Below the pieces are notes generated by a model, which saw only the letters and a program-made list of their open reading frames with translations, did not search any database and had not been told where the DNA came from. A stretch of DNA of 64,000 nt from Ziziphus jujuba (taxonomy: Eukaryota > Streptophyta > Magnoliopsida > Rosales > Rhamnaceae). Numbering within the stretch: position 1 is the stretch's first letter; the number at the start of each line of letters is the position of its first letter. Made by a program: the position numbers and the translations under genes. This document shows, one piece after another, positions 34,880 to 46,710 of the stretch. The stretch covers positions 24,676,001-24,740,000 of the forward strand of contig NC_083379.1 of NCBI RefSeq assembly GCF_031755915.1, written 5' to 3'.

Positions 34880-36200
34880 ATAAACGCTTTCATCAAATGT
34901 CTGGATTTGATTTTAATGAGACTTTTAATACTATTATTAAAAAAGCAACAATGAGATTCATTTTAAGCCTTGCTATTTCTTTACATTGGCCTATCAAACA
35001 TCTTGACTTTAATAACGCTTTCTTAAATGGTGAGCAAGAGGTTATGCATATGTCAAAACCTCAAGCCTATAAAGATAAATAGTTTCCTAACCATGTTTTC
35101 TATTTATATAAAGCCTTATATCGACTCAAATAAGATCCACGAGCTTTGTTTGATAAACTTAAAGGAGCCTTCTTTGCCAAAGGTTGTGTTAACTCTGCTG
35201 TAGACTTTTCAATGTTTGTTTTGAGAACTGAAAATGTTTATATGCTGGTTTTGGTATACGTGGATGATGTTATTATTACAGGATCTAATTTTGATGCTAT
35301 TCAAGCTTTTATTAGTAGTTTGAATAATAAATTCTCCTTAAAAGATTTGGAAAATCTATGTTTTTTTATTAGGGATTGAAGTTGTGAGAAATCATAACAG
35401 TATGTTACTTACTTAGACTAAGTATACCAAGGAATTGCTTCTCAAAACCAAGATGCATGAAGCAAATTGTTGTCCCTCTCTTATGATGGCAAATAAACCC
35501 TTGACTTCTTCCATGGGTGATATTATGAATGATTCAGATTTGTATAGGAGTACCATTAGTGCACTACAATATTTAAAAATCACAAGACCTGATATTTCTT
35601 TTATTATGGACAAACTTAGCCATTTTGTTGATTGTCCAACTACAGCTCATTGGGAAAGCTATAAACATTTAATGCGTTATTTGAAAAGAATAGTCAATCA
35701 TGGTTTAAAGTTGCAAGCTTCAACAAAGTTGGCTTTTCATGGTTTTGTTGGCTTAGATTAGGCATCTAATCATGATGATAGATGTTGTAACAGTGGCCAC
35801 TTAGTGTTTTTATTTTTATTTTTTATTTTATCTAAATTTTATATCATAGAGCTTGAAAAATCAATTTGTATTGGGAAAATCCAACACAAAAGCAGAATAC
35901 ACGACTATTGCTCATCTCACAGCTGAGCTATGTTGGTTAAACAACTTAATTACATAACTAAAAGTCCATTTTTCAGCACCTATTATTTGGATAGATAATT
36001 TAAGTGCAGCAACTCTAGCTTGTAACTCTATACTTCATCAATGAACGAAGCACATAGAGATAGATCTTCACTTTGTTCTGACAAAGTCTTAGAAAAGTTT
36101 ATGGAAATTAGATATATTCCTACTCAAGAACAGGTAGTTGATCTGTTTACTAAACCTCTTGGTCCAATGCGATTTTTGTACCTTAAGTCCAAGAAAGTTG
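34880..36200 (+). pseudogene. Copia B reverse transcriptase and RNase H remnant
   Basis: MSGFDFNETFNTI, HLDFNNAFLNGEQEVMHM and LVYVDDVIITGSNFDAI (YVDD catalytic motif, about 35260) identify the Copia RT. SALQYLKITRPDISFIMDKL and then STKAEYTTIAHLTAELCWL (about 35890) and LLNLLVQ near the end are the RNase H part. Stops and frameshifts separate the pieces. A T-rich insertion lies near 35805-35850. Confidence 0.85.
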
Positions 36201-36295
36201 TTTCTTCACTAGTTTAGTTTATCAAATTTAGTGGGAATACTTTGTATCTGTCAAGCTTAAAATTGTCTTTCTAACAATCTCCAGTTTGAGGTAAA

Positions 36296-36559
36296 TGTTG
36301 GATATCACTGGTTTGTTATTTTGCCACATCAGCCTTTTTTAGTTAGTTTGTTAGCTCTTGTTGTAATTCAGTTGTAATATGCTGATGATAGCTTGTTAGT
36401 TTGTACCAACTTTATAATAACAATGTTATAAATATTGTCTCCAACTTCACAAGGAAGCTAATAAGAACTTTCCAAAACAAGTTTGTCTCTCTAAATTTTC
36501 TTTCCTTTTTTTCTCTTTTTCTTTCTTCTTTTCTTTCATCTTTTTGGTCAACTCCAACA
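36296..36559 (+). repeat. 3' LTR of Copia B
   Basis: The 264-bp LTR starts tgttggatatcactgg after a purine-rich tract (agtttgaggtaaa, 36283-36295) and ends tcaactccaaca. It aligns with the two halves of the 5' LTR. Confidence 0.88.
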
Positions 36560-36604
36560 AAGTAAATTATAATAAGCATCGTAAATTTCAAAAAAGTTAA
36601 AAAT

Positions 36605-36700
36605 GGAGTGTCAAAAGTGAGATTTGAATCCACATCCTCTCACAAAGACCAAAATTTGAGTCTGGTGACTTCGACCAGTGGACCATCCTAACTACTCATT
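36605..36700 (-). mobile_element. tRNA-like SINE fragment
   Basis: Read on the - strand, TGGTCCACTGG (36685-36675) fits the pol III A box. GGATTCAAATCTC (about 36632-36620) fits a B box at tRNA-like distance. No target duplication or tail was recognised, so it may be a truncated SINE or a tRNA-derived relic. Confidence 0.42.
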
Positions 36701-37496
36701 TTTTGTCAAAATATTTGTGATTATAAAAGATCAAGACTCATATGCCACATGATCAGTATGGCTTCATGGCCCCTTTCCTTTTTGAATTGTCTTGGGATTT
36801 ATCTATTAGATTTTAAAAGACTAAGTTAAAATAAATAATTTGATTTATTTAAATGGATAATTGCCTCCAAAGTTAAGTTATCTACAAATATTTGTATTTG
36901 TTGTAAACTTAAAATCTAAATTTAAGATTTTATCAATTTAAATATTTAAATATATAATAATTCATATTCATAGTTTAATTATGCATTTAAATGACAACTA
37001 TTCAAAAACATATATATATATATATATATATTACAACTGTTTAATGCTTAATATTAATTTTAACTAGTGTTTTTTAGAATTTTTTGTACTTTTTTAATAT
37101 GAATTTGTTTGTTTTGGATTTTTTTTGTTAGTTCAGTTTTTAATTTGATTCTTTTTTTTTTAATATTTAACTTTGTAGGTACCTTATAGTTTCTATTAGC
37201 TAAATACATTTTCTAAAAATATTGTTTCTATTTTTATAATCATTCAAAAAATAGAAAGGTTTTCATCTAATAATTACACAAAATTATTTTAAAACTCAAT
37301 TAATAATTCTTGTATAATTATTATACTATAGTTATGGTTAAATAATGTTTTATAAGGTGCAAAAAATGGTTCACACCTAAATTTTAATGTGCAGGTAATG
37401 GCTTGTACTTTTCTAGCTCCGTCTCTACACATAATCAAAAAAAAAAAAAGAAAAAAAAAAGCCCTAGTCAAATCCATGTATCAAGATCAAATCCAT
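36701..37496. other. AT-rich spacer
   Basis: No gene is seen. It contains a (ta)n run at about 37010-37031 and a poly-A/G run at about 37437-37459. Confidence 0.5.
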
Positions 37497-38400
37497 TACT
37501 TGCATAACTCATCGTAAAGACCTATACCAAGACTGGTTAAGATTACCCAACAATCTATTATCTTATAGGTAAAACAAATGTTATAAATCTTGCATTCAAA
37601 ATAGACCTCAATGGACATGGATTCTCTATCTATCCCACCAATTAAAGTAAATCACATCATTTACATTTGAAAATTATTAATCATCTTAACTTGTCGTTCA
37701 GTAATTAGTGGTACTGTTTATTTTATTTTTAATAATATCATATCTTTTTGTCGTCAAATACTCTTTTGGTCTTTTCAAAATCCTTTCTTAATTTGAGGAT
37801 GCATAGGTTTTCTATCAACATGGAAATATATATAAGTATGAGAAAAATCAAAATCTCATGTGACATACGGTAAATACATCCATGAGATTCTTCCAAAATA
37901 AGTACTCAATCAACTTTTAAGAATAACCCACATTTTGAACTCATTGTGAATTCTTATACCTAGTTAGTTAAGATTACCGAATATTTTTTATCTTATAGGT
38001 AGGTAATACAAAGGTTCTTAATTTTGCATTCAAAATAAACCTTAATGGACATGGATCCTATGTCGGTCCCCCCTTAAATCACTTAAATTTTAAAGCCTAC
38101 TAGTCATCTAAACTTGCCATTTAGTAATTAGGGTACCGTTTATTTTATTTTATTTTATTTTGAATAACATCGTATCTTTTTTCCTTCAAATACTCTTTTG
38201 GTCTTTCTTAATTCCTTTCTTAATTTGAGAATGAATATATTTTTAACAACATTATATCTTTTTGCCTTCAAATACTCTTTTGATCTTTCTTAATTCCTTT
38301 CTTAATTTGAGAATGAATAGGTTTTCTATGAAATGGAAATATATATGAAATATAAGAAAAATCAAAATCCCATGTGACAGAGGATAAATCCATCCATGAG
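37497..38400. repeat. Diverged tandem repeat, unit about 400-490 bp
   Basis: A first unit (about 37497-37905) and a second (about 37905-38400) share the same order of landmarks. These are ggttaagattaccc/gttaagattaccg, ttataggta, cattcaaaata, aatggacatggat, caaatactcttttg, and a shared end at catgagattc. The second unit has an internal duplication of about 90 bp (about 38165-38315). A third, partial unit seems to continue after 38637 (gactcaatcactcttaggcataaccc). It codes for nothing recognised. Confidence 0.78.
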
Positions 38401-38415
38401 ATTCATTCCAAAGAA

Positions 38416-38621
38416 ATCATCAAGGATGGTAGCTTAGCGGAAAGAAACCGACTCACCTTAATACCTACAGGTTTGAGAGTTGAAGTTCAAGTTTTGGTAA
38501 GCCTTGTTATTACTTCGAATGATCCTATACCATTAATCCGCATAGTATAGGGCTTTGGCTTGATGTCTATGATAGTACCATGAGGCATCTTTTTTTATTC
38601 TCAACAAAAAGGAGAAAAAAA
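38416..38621 (+). mobile_element. tRNA-derived SINE with target duplication
   Basis: The ~206-bp body is flanked by attcattccaaagaa (38401-38415) and attcattcaaaagaa (38622-38636), a 15-bp duplication with one mismatch. This is the signature of LINE-type retroposition. TAGCTTAGCGG (38430-38440) fits the pol III A box. A B-box-like gttcaagttttgg lies about 45 bases later. The 3' end is A-rich (ggagaaaaaa). It inserted into the tandem repeat at 37497-38400, splitting its third unit. Confidence 0.8.
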
Positions 38622-38906
38622 ATTCATTCAAAAGAAGACTCAATCACTCTTAGGCATAACCCACACGCGAAGTATATTTTGCATGATTGGAGTGGGTTTC
38701 ATCAAAGATTGCCCCAAGCCTTGAAATCCATAGAGTTTGAAATAAGGTGGCTTAATATGTGATGAGACAGAGATGGGGATGGAGCATTTGTTTTAGCCCT
38801 AATTATTTATTTATTTATTTGTTTATTTGTTTGTTTGTTTGGTTTTGTGGGAGTATGAGAGATTGAACATATGAACTTAAGTGCACTAATATCTCTGGAT
38901 GGTAGA

Positions 38907-41572
38907 TGCTAGGACCTATCCAGGATTCCCTACCGGAATCCTAGAGACCGTCCTATGGAAGATCTAGTAGCATCTCTCTTAAGGGTTGAACATGCCCCAA
39001 AAATTCCCTGCGCAAAAACACTCATATATACTATCACCTTATCCCTTTTACCTTACTATAATAAATTCCACAAATGACAACACTTCGATAACAAAATATA
39101 AAAATATATATTAGAAATAATTCAATAAACAAGGAACACCAACCACTTAGTACTGTACATTTCAAATACATTTCAAAATGCATAGTATAGAAAGAACGGT
39201 AACAAACAACAACCACAATAACAATAAAAATAATTATTGTGTTAATGAAAATAATAGTATTAGTATAATTTGCCTGGGAGCTACCATATGACCATACCTG
39301 TCGGAGGGCTATCATACCTGCCCGAAAGCTACCACTTGTTCAAGGGCTATCATATAACTATATCTGTCCGAGGGCTATCACACCTGTCCAAAGGTTACAA
39401 CTTGCCTATAGGCTATCATGCTTGCCTGATGACTATCGTTCTTGCTCGTAGGTTGTGATACTTGCCCCTAAACTACCGTATGATAATGATGATGATGATG
39501 ATGATGGTGATGATAATAATAATAAATGATAATAACAATAATAATAAAAATAATCATAATAAATAATAATAAATACAATGATAATTAGCGATAGTGATAA
39601 TAATAATAGTTATAAAAAAATAATGACAATTAATAATGACAAACAATAATAATAACAACAACAACAACAATATAAGGGTAATAATAGAAACTCAAAATCA
39701 TGAATAAATCAAATCAAATCAAATCAAATCAAATTTAAAATTATAAATATACTATAAAATACACACACTCATAGCAGAGGCACGTACGATACCTTATAGC
39801 ATGCTAATACACTATCTCATGTTATCAGCTGTCATCGATATTCTACTACTAATACAGTCTGGGATGATTGCCCATAATGGTCGTCCAATCCTTTGGATTC
39901 GTAGACAGTAGAGTCACAAGGCTAAGTTACTCATGGGCCGACCGAATCGTTGTCCCTGAACGGTGTAATACATACAAACATAACATAGCATATCTATATA
40001 TATATATATATACTTGTGTATATATTAAAAAGATACTTAATGCACTATACTATATACCAGTATTGTTAGACAATGCCCCCATTCTTAGTACTATCTAATG
40101 GGGAGGTTAAAGAGAGAAACTTGTAAACGGTTGCCTTGACATCCCAACGGCGCCGATGCTTATAACAATTATCCTGGCCATAACAGATGAATGGTTGATA
40201 TTCACTGTATAATACTTTCTAACCCTTAAGTCCAAGGCATCCCACAGTACAAGCATACAAACTTGCGTGTTAATAACGGATACAATACAGAACACCAATA
40301 CTGTATAGTGCATCTAAAACCATAACAACCTGATGCACCACACTATATATTTCTAAACTCATTTATATATTCAATTTCACCTTATTTCACATCAAATAAA
40401 ATAATTCCCTCAAAAGTGGTAATTTTCAAACATACCATCAAAATTCGTAAATAGGATACCAAGAGAAAGCTAAGAGGACGAGGAACACGAAACTCACCTT
40501 CATTGAACCCAATGTCACTAGTGGTGCCAAACTTTTTGTTGACAGTTGCTACTAAGCTCACCCTCTTCGTACACTACAAATGAGCTCGAATTGAGGCAAA
40601 TAGAGGCCACCATCAACTTCAGGATGTTCGAATTAAGGGGAAAGGACCAAAAATTTGGCCAACGGTGGCCAAAATTCGATGAGCTAACAGTTAGCTCGCT
40701 GCCGACCTTTGTGGAGGTTTTCTGGTACGTCTCTGGCTATTTCGATGAATGGCGAGTGTCGCGGTGTTGTCAGCGTGATTGGTCATCGGCTGGAGGTGAT
40801 AGTGACGCTTAGGCTAGCCCATGTTGCGGCGATTCCCTATGAGGAGCCATGGTAGTGCAAGGAAGAGGGAGGGAAAGAGAGTGATGCCGATGGGAAGGAG
40901 GAAAGGTAGAGAGAGAGAGAGAGAGAGAGAGAGGATTATTTTTCCCCTTTCATAGACGTGAGAGAAAGAGAGAGAGGAGGGGAGAAAAAAGAAAAAGAAA
41001 AAGAAATATAAAAATATAAAAAAATAAGAATAATATTTTATTAAGGATGACACATGGCACTTTCTCGTTATGACATGTGGCATCTTTATGAAACGTGATA
41101 CGTGGCACATCCCAACTGGTGACACGTGGTACAAATCAAAGATTCCTTTAAATATTTCACTATCCGGTAAAATCAGTCTTGGAAAAAATATATATAATTT
41201 CACAGACCCATAACTTTTCAACTGTAGATCCAAATTAAGCGTGCCACTAATCTATAAACTCATATCGACGAACACTACCACGTAGAATTGGAGTCAATGT
41301 CAAAATCGATATAAATAAAAAGTCAACTCCGAGTTTGCCGATCAGTTCGAATCACATCTTGTTTTGACCATAACTTTCTACTCTTAGCTCCGATACTACT
41401 AGTCTATAAACTCGTGTTGACGAGTATTTTGGCCATGGTACCTTAGTCAACATGAAATTCCTCTCATAGTTAAAAGTCAACCATAGGACCCACTTGGTCA
41501 ATCCCGATCTACCTTGGTCAATCTTGGTCAATAATTTAAACTTGGGACATTTTCTCAGGTCGGGGTGTTACA
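38907..41572. mobile_element. 2.7-kb solo LTR-like element, non-coding
   Basis: It starts tgctaggacctatcc and ends ggtcggggtgttaca. The perfect 5-bp duplication gtaga flanks it at 38902-38906 and 41573-41577. A related unoccupied site at about 42971-43000 (ctaatatcttgattgtagacaagctt) shows the uninterrupted host sequence. It resembles 29019-31897 in ends, in a minisatellite, in a GC-richer patch (about 40500-40850), and in a terminal region with gtcaa/ctcgt.tcgacga motifs. No coding region is recognised. Confidence 0.8.
39290..39475. repeat. Degenerate minisatellite in the 2.7-kb element
   Basis: Seven or so units of about 22-28 bases follow the pattern cctgtccgagggctatcat-a. Neighbouring sequence (39480-39670) is rich in gat/aat/caa trinucleotide microsatellites. 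Confidence 0.78.
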
Positions 41573-41577
41573 GTAGA

Positions 41578-43491
41578 CAAGCTCTAGGTTCAAAAAATAG
41601 GTATTGATACAAGTATCAAGAGTTCAAAATATAGAACTACCACAAAAATATTAAAAATTATCAAATTTTGATATAAATTCATAAAAATGACAAAAATTGA
41701 TGAAAATTAATTTTAAAAGAAGAAATTTTTTATTAAAATTTTTAGGTTTGGCTTATTTTAATTAATTAATTATCAAACTAACTATAAAGATTATAAAAAA
41801 CATTGAATAGATTTGATATTTTTTTAGTAGTGATGTATAGTAAATGTTAATAGTTATAAGTAAATTATTATAAATAAAAAAATATGCACAAAAATACATA
41901 TTTGAAAATAAGATATATAACATAATTATCACAATTACATTATATATCATAAAATGTTATTTCAAAAACCACATACAATTTCTAATGTTGAAATTTATTA
42001 ATCTCTTTCTCATTATCATTTTAAGATGTAAAATAATAAGAAGTGATTATTAAAAGTTATATTTTCTTTATAATTTTACATGTAATTATTAATATGCCAA
42101 CTTTATTGATTTTATATCAAATGTGGTTATCTTTGTGTATAATTATTATATGATATTGCCTGAATTTGAAATGGTACCTATGAATTACTGCTTAATAAAA
42201 TTTCATAAACATTTCATCAATTCATTTAACTACAGTTTGTAAAGAATATATTCCTTATATATCTTTATAATATTATCTACTTTATAATTCTACTTTATAA
42301 TTTTTATAATACAATATTTATCATTTCTTTTACATGCATACTCGTATTTTTATCTATATCATAATTTAAATTTACTTTATAATATTTATAGAAATACTAA
42401 AGTTATTAGGGCAAAAAAAAAATAACGGGTAGATAGACAATTGAACATCAATAATATTGATTAATTTTTAATAATAAATTTGTTAAAAAATAAATATAAT
42501 ATAAATTTCCATTGAATTTTGGAGATTTCAAAAAAAAATTAAAAATTTACGTGGAAATTATGGATTTTTTTGACACAATTGTGGATATTTGATAGAAATT
42601 TCAATGAAAATTTTGAAAATTTTACCATTTCCATTTAGGATCAAGATTTCTTTTCTACCATTTTCAAATATGGAAATTTCGGTGAAATTTCTACAAAAAT
42701 TTCAATTTTTTAAACCTCAGACAAGCTTATTATCTTACCCTATGTAATATTTTTAAATTGATCAAATACCTTTTTTATCATTATTATAGAAATTAAATAC
42801 CTTTGAATGCAACTTCAAAAAAAAAAAAAAAAAGAAAAGAAAAAAGAAAAAACTCTGGCAAGAGCATCACCTTGCAGCCTCATTTATTTATTTATTTTTC
42901 TTTTTTTGCGAAATTTTATTTGTTTGTTTGGTGTTGTGAAGGATAGGATCGAAACATAAGAACCCTGTTGCTCTAATATCTTGATTGTAGACAAGCTTAC
43001 TATCTTACTTATAAATGTATTATTTTAATTAATTAAATACTTTTTATCATTTTTTTTTTGGCTGAAAAGTACCTTTTTATCATTATTATAGAAATTAAAC
43101 ACCTTAGAATGACACCAAAAAAAAGAAAAAAAGAAAAAAAAAAACTCTGAATGGCAATCAAGATGGGATTGGTATTCCCTAGGGTATATGCAAACTAAGC
43201 TTCTATTTTAATGCTTTGCTTCAGGACGGAGGATACTGCAAGCAACCTCACACGACTCCATCAATCAACACACAATCATACAAAGATTTCAACTCCTTTG
43301 GCTTTTTTTAAATTTTTTTATTTAAAAAAAAGATCTTTGCTGTTTGCTTTTTCCTTTCACGATTCATTATTTAATTGTTGAAATTTTATTTATACCCTTT
43401 CAATGTCATCAGTATTACATTTATATCCTATTATTACATTTATATTCTATGTTTTTGAAAAATCATTATTATTATTTTTTTTTTAGTTTTC

Positions 43492-43538
<47 letters not shown>

Positions 43539-44250
43539 ACAATTTATTTATCAGTTTTTGCCCATTTTCATCATTTAATTTTAGGAGTTTAAAAGCTAAA
43601 TGAAATTTAAAAAATATATTTTATAATTAAATAATATTGTAAAAATATAAATTTGATCTTTAACGGTTAAAATTAATTGATAAAAATTAATAACAATCAA
43701 CAAATTAGTCTCTTAATAATTTTAGACAACCAAACGGAAGTGAATGATAATTTTTTTAAAAAAATAAAATGTAAATGAAACACTTATAAAACTGAAAAGG
43801 TGCAAATGAAAGTTTTCCTTATTCAATTCAAGCAGGCCAAGTAACACCTAGTTTTAACATTGGTCTACATTTTTTTTATTGGAATTTAATATTAGTATTC
43901 TACTTGTTGCTTTAATTATCTATTAGTGCTAACAACTAAACAATCAACATACTTTATCCAACAGATCAATGAACAACAATGCAGCACTATAATCCACAAG
44001 ATCTACACATAATCATATACACTGTATTTTAATTAAACTAAGATATCACATTTACTAACCTTCAAATCCAAATCCAGCTATTAGCTCTCTGATCTACAGT
44101 TCTTTTATCTATATAAAAAAAGGAACTAAAAATAAAAATAATACCTCATGAACAAGTTTCTTAAACCTTTCTTTCTCAAGTTTTACCAAGACAAATGGAT
44201 GTCTCAAAGCCCTCTTACACGATAAACACACAAGTACAACCAAAAACCCT
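41578..44250. other. AT-rich spacer with dispersed duplications
   Basis: No gene is recognised. A block at 42718-42860 is repeated in diverged form at 42986-43155. Shared landmarks are agacaagctta-tatctta, atcattattatagaaattaaa-acctt, and an A-rich run followed by aactctg. Between the copies and at 38800-38906 lies a related tttgtttggt-ttgtg segment. Bases 42490-42710 are rich in aaatttc/gaaattt inverted words. A microsatellite follows at 43492-43536. Confidence 0.55.
43492..43536. repeat. (TA)n(TG)n microsatellite
   Basis: A short ta run (43492-43505) passes directly into about 15 tg units, ending at 43536. Confidence 0.95.
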
Positions 44251-44254
44251 TATG

Positions 44255-44325
44255 TATTCTTTATAAACTAAAGTCATGTGCCAGTGATATCACTTATTTC
44301 CCAATTTTTAACACAATGAAAAATA

Positions 44326-44357
<32 letters not shown>

Positions 44358-44716
44358 GCTAATTGGGAAATTAAAGTCTTGTGCCAGCGATATCACTTAT
44401 TTCCCAATTTATAACACAATCAAAATAATTAATAATAATAAGAAGAAGCAGAAGAGGAAGAAGCTAACTGGAAAACTAGAGTAAAAGAAGCTAAGTGGGA
44501 AACTAAAGTCCTGTGCTAGTGATATCACTTATTTCCCAATTTTTAACACAATCAGAAATAATAATAATAATAATAAGAAGAAGAAGAAGAAGAAGAAGAA
44601 TTTAACACAATCAAAAATAATTAATAATAATAATAAGAAGAAGAAGAAGCTAATTGGGAAACTAAAGTCTTGTGCCAGTAATATTTATTTCCCAAATTTT
44701 AACACAACAACAACAG

Positions 44717-44751
<35 letters not shown>

Positions 44752-44911
44752 GTAATAATAATAGAAGAAGAAGAAGAAGAAGCTAATACTTATTTCCCAA
44801 ATTTTAACACAGCAGCAACAACAACAACAACACTAATAATAATAATAATAAAGCTAATACTTATTTCCCAAATTTTAACACAGCAATAACAACAACAACA
44901 ACAACAACAAA

Positions 44912-44954
<43 letters not shown>

Positions 44955-45070
44955 GAAGAAGCTAATTGAGCTTCTATAATTAACTCATCTTTCATTTCAA
45001 TAGATTGGAGAGTGCGTGTCCAAGAATAAAATAAGGTAGAAGAAGAAGAAGAAGCTAATTAAGCTTCTAT
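44255..45070. repeat. Compound tandem repeat with embedded trinucleotide microsatellites
   Basis: Seven or more units of roughly 60-130 bp share the core atcacttatttcccaattt-taacacaat and a join aagctaattgggaaactaaagtc-tgtgcca. The units are separated by expanded aat, aag/gaa and aac trinucleotide runs of variable length. The later units are shortened to cttatttcccaaattttaacacag. The final part repeats aagctaattgagcttctat/aagctaattaagcttctat. Confidence 0.85.
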
Positions 45071-45296
45071 ATTTAACATATCTTTCATTTTAATAGACTG
45101 GAGTAAGTGGTCAACAATTATATTTCACCATAAAAATAAAAAAATAAAACAATTTTATTATTAACGCATATAATTTTTGTAAATAAATTACATGATTATA
45201 AATAGTTTATATCTAAAAATATCTAGTATTACCTTGTTTATTTCGAAAGTTAAACAAACATCATTCAATTGCTTTCTTATGTTTTCAATGTGGTTG

Positions 45297-45335
<39 letters not shown>

Positions 45336-45537
45336 CTCTATCTTTTTTGAATGTGGTTTTAAAATCTTTTGTTTGATGAATGCCGTTGAAAATTTTTTAA
45401 TACTTCATGGTTAATGCCCTTTTTATTGTTATTTTTTATTTTTGGTAATTGAAAAATGTGAGACCTCTTAGTGAGTATTTTTTGTCTAGATTTCAAAAAA
45501 CTATAGACTATTAGCAGTTGTGTTTTTGCAACCATAT
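45071..45537. other. AT-rich spacer before Copia C
   Basis: No gene is seen. A (ta)n run lies at about 45299-45328. The bases agaag at 45538-45542 are the left target duplication of Copia C. Confidence 0.55.
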
Positions 45538-45542
45538 AGAAG

Positions 45543-46577
45543 TGTTGAAGTGTGGCAATTTTGCCACTTGATGGTGCATGTCACCGGCTAGCATGCACAC
45601 CTTGGTATCAAATCCTTTCCTTTTATGAGTTTATATTTCTTTGTATGTTTTTAATTGATGCAAGGTATATTTTGATAATGTTTTGTGCCTAAGTTATGTA
45701 TGCAAAATTATAGGCAAGATTATGCACAAAAGAGTAGGAATGTTATGCTTGAAATGTCTATGGTGCTGGATTCATAATTTCCAGCAACATAGTTCCACTA
45801 TTTATCTTATATCTCAGGTTGCAAATGGAGTTTTGGGCTGCAATTTTGAGGGATATCTAAAGACATATATAGAAGACTATGGTTTAAATTTCAGGTCCAA
45901 ATGACATGGGAAAGTCCATTTTCTATTCCAAACAGATTGCTGTATCTGATGGGCCCAGTATGCAGAGTATGGGCCAGCTTTGGAGCTGTTTGGCCCATGA
46001 TCCGGTTCCAGAACTTTCCTAGCTCTTGGAACAATATTTATGATGACCAAGGATGCTTCAAACCAAGTTTCATAAGCAGATACAAAGGGGAACTAAGTAG
46101 GTGAAGCTAGTTTGGTTGTTTACCCAAACTAGTTAAACAATAGGAACTTAGTTCAAAACCATGTGCCACTTTTTACTATATTTGGAATAGACATGTTGCA
46201 GCTGGTTTTTGACTCTTTTGTGTATGAAAAGTTAGGTGTTGACCATTTTACTTTTTAAATTTCAAATACTTTACTCATTTTATAAGCTCACATGCTTGGC
46301 ATGTGTGAACTAGTTGTAATTTCAAGCTTATATTGTAAAATGAATGAAATGGCTACACATCCAAGCCTTATTTTCAAAAGCCAACGTGTTCCTCTTCTTC
46401 TTATCTCTTCTTCAACACCTTAGAACACTCTAGGAACCCTAAAAACCAGAAAACACCATAACCAAAACCTAAAAACACAACTCACACACAACCATTCCCA
46501 ATAGCATCACCAAAAGCTTGCTTGTTGCTAACACTTCAAGCTAGCTTGCTCTTGGTCATAACCTTCTCACCCCAAGA
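45543..46577 (+). repeat. 5' LTR of Copia C
   Basis: The 1035-bp LTR starts tgttgaagtgtggcaatttt and ends caccccaaga (aaca in the other copy). The start holds a 7-bp inverted repeat, gtggcaa-tt-ttgccac. Confidence 0.95.
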
Positions 46578-46580
46578 AAG

Positions 46581-46592
46581 TGGTATCAGAGC
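46581..46592 (+). other. Primer-binding site of Copia C
   Basis: TGGTATCAGAGC follows the 5' LTR after a 3-base spacer and matches the 3' end of initiator-Met tRNA perfectly. Confidence 0.95.
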
Positions 46593-46710
46593 AAGGCATA
46601 TTTTTGTGAGATTTGTGAGGTTTTTGGGCTGGTTCGTTCCTTGAGAGTGAAGAGATACTTGAAAGCACAAATATATTTTCATATTCCTTCATACTAAAAG
46701 CAACATTCAC

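Larger units (their letters stand above)
25487..36559 (+). mobile_element. Ty1/Copia retrotransposon B, decayed and triply interrupted
   Basis: The element has short LTRs (about 259 and 264 bp) beginning tgttggatatcact. Its order is gag, protease, integrase, RT, RNase H on the + strand. The flanks acgta (25482-25486) and aagta (36560-36564) fit a 5-bp target duplication with one mismatch. Three younger insertions split it: 25510-27175 in the 5' LTR, 29019-31897 in the protease, and 32084-33099 after the protease. Without them it would be about 5.5 kb, a normal Copia size. All domains carry stops or frameshifts. Confidence 0.88.

Noticed and set aside
44255..45070. CRISPR-like array
   Set aside because: Units are variable, separated by microsatellite runs rather than unique spacers, in a plant nuclear context with no cas genes.
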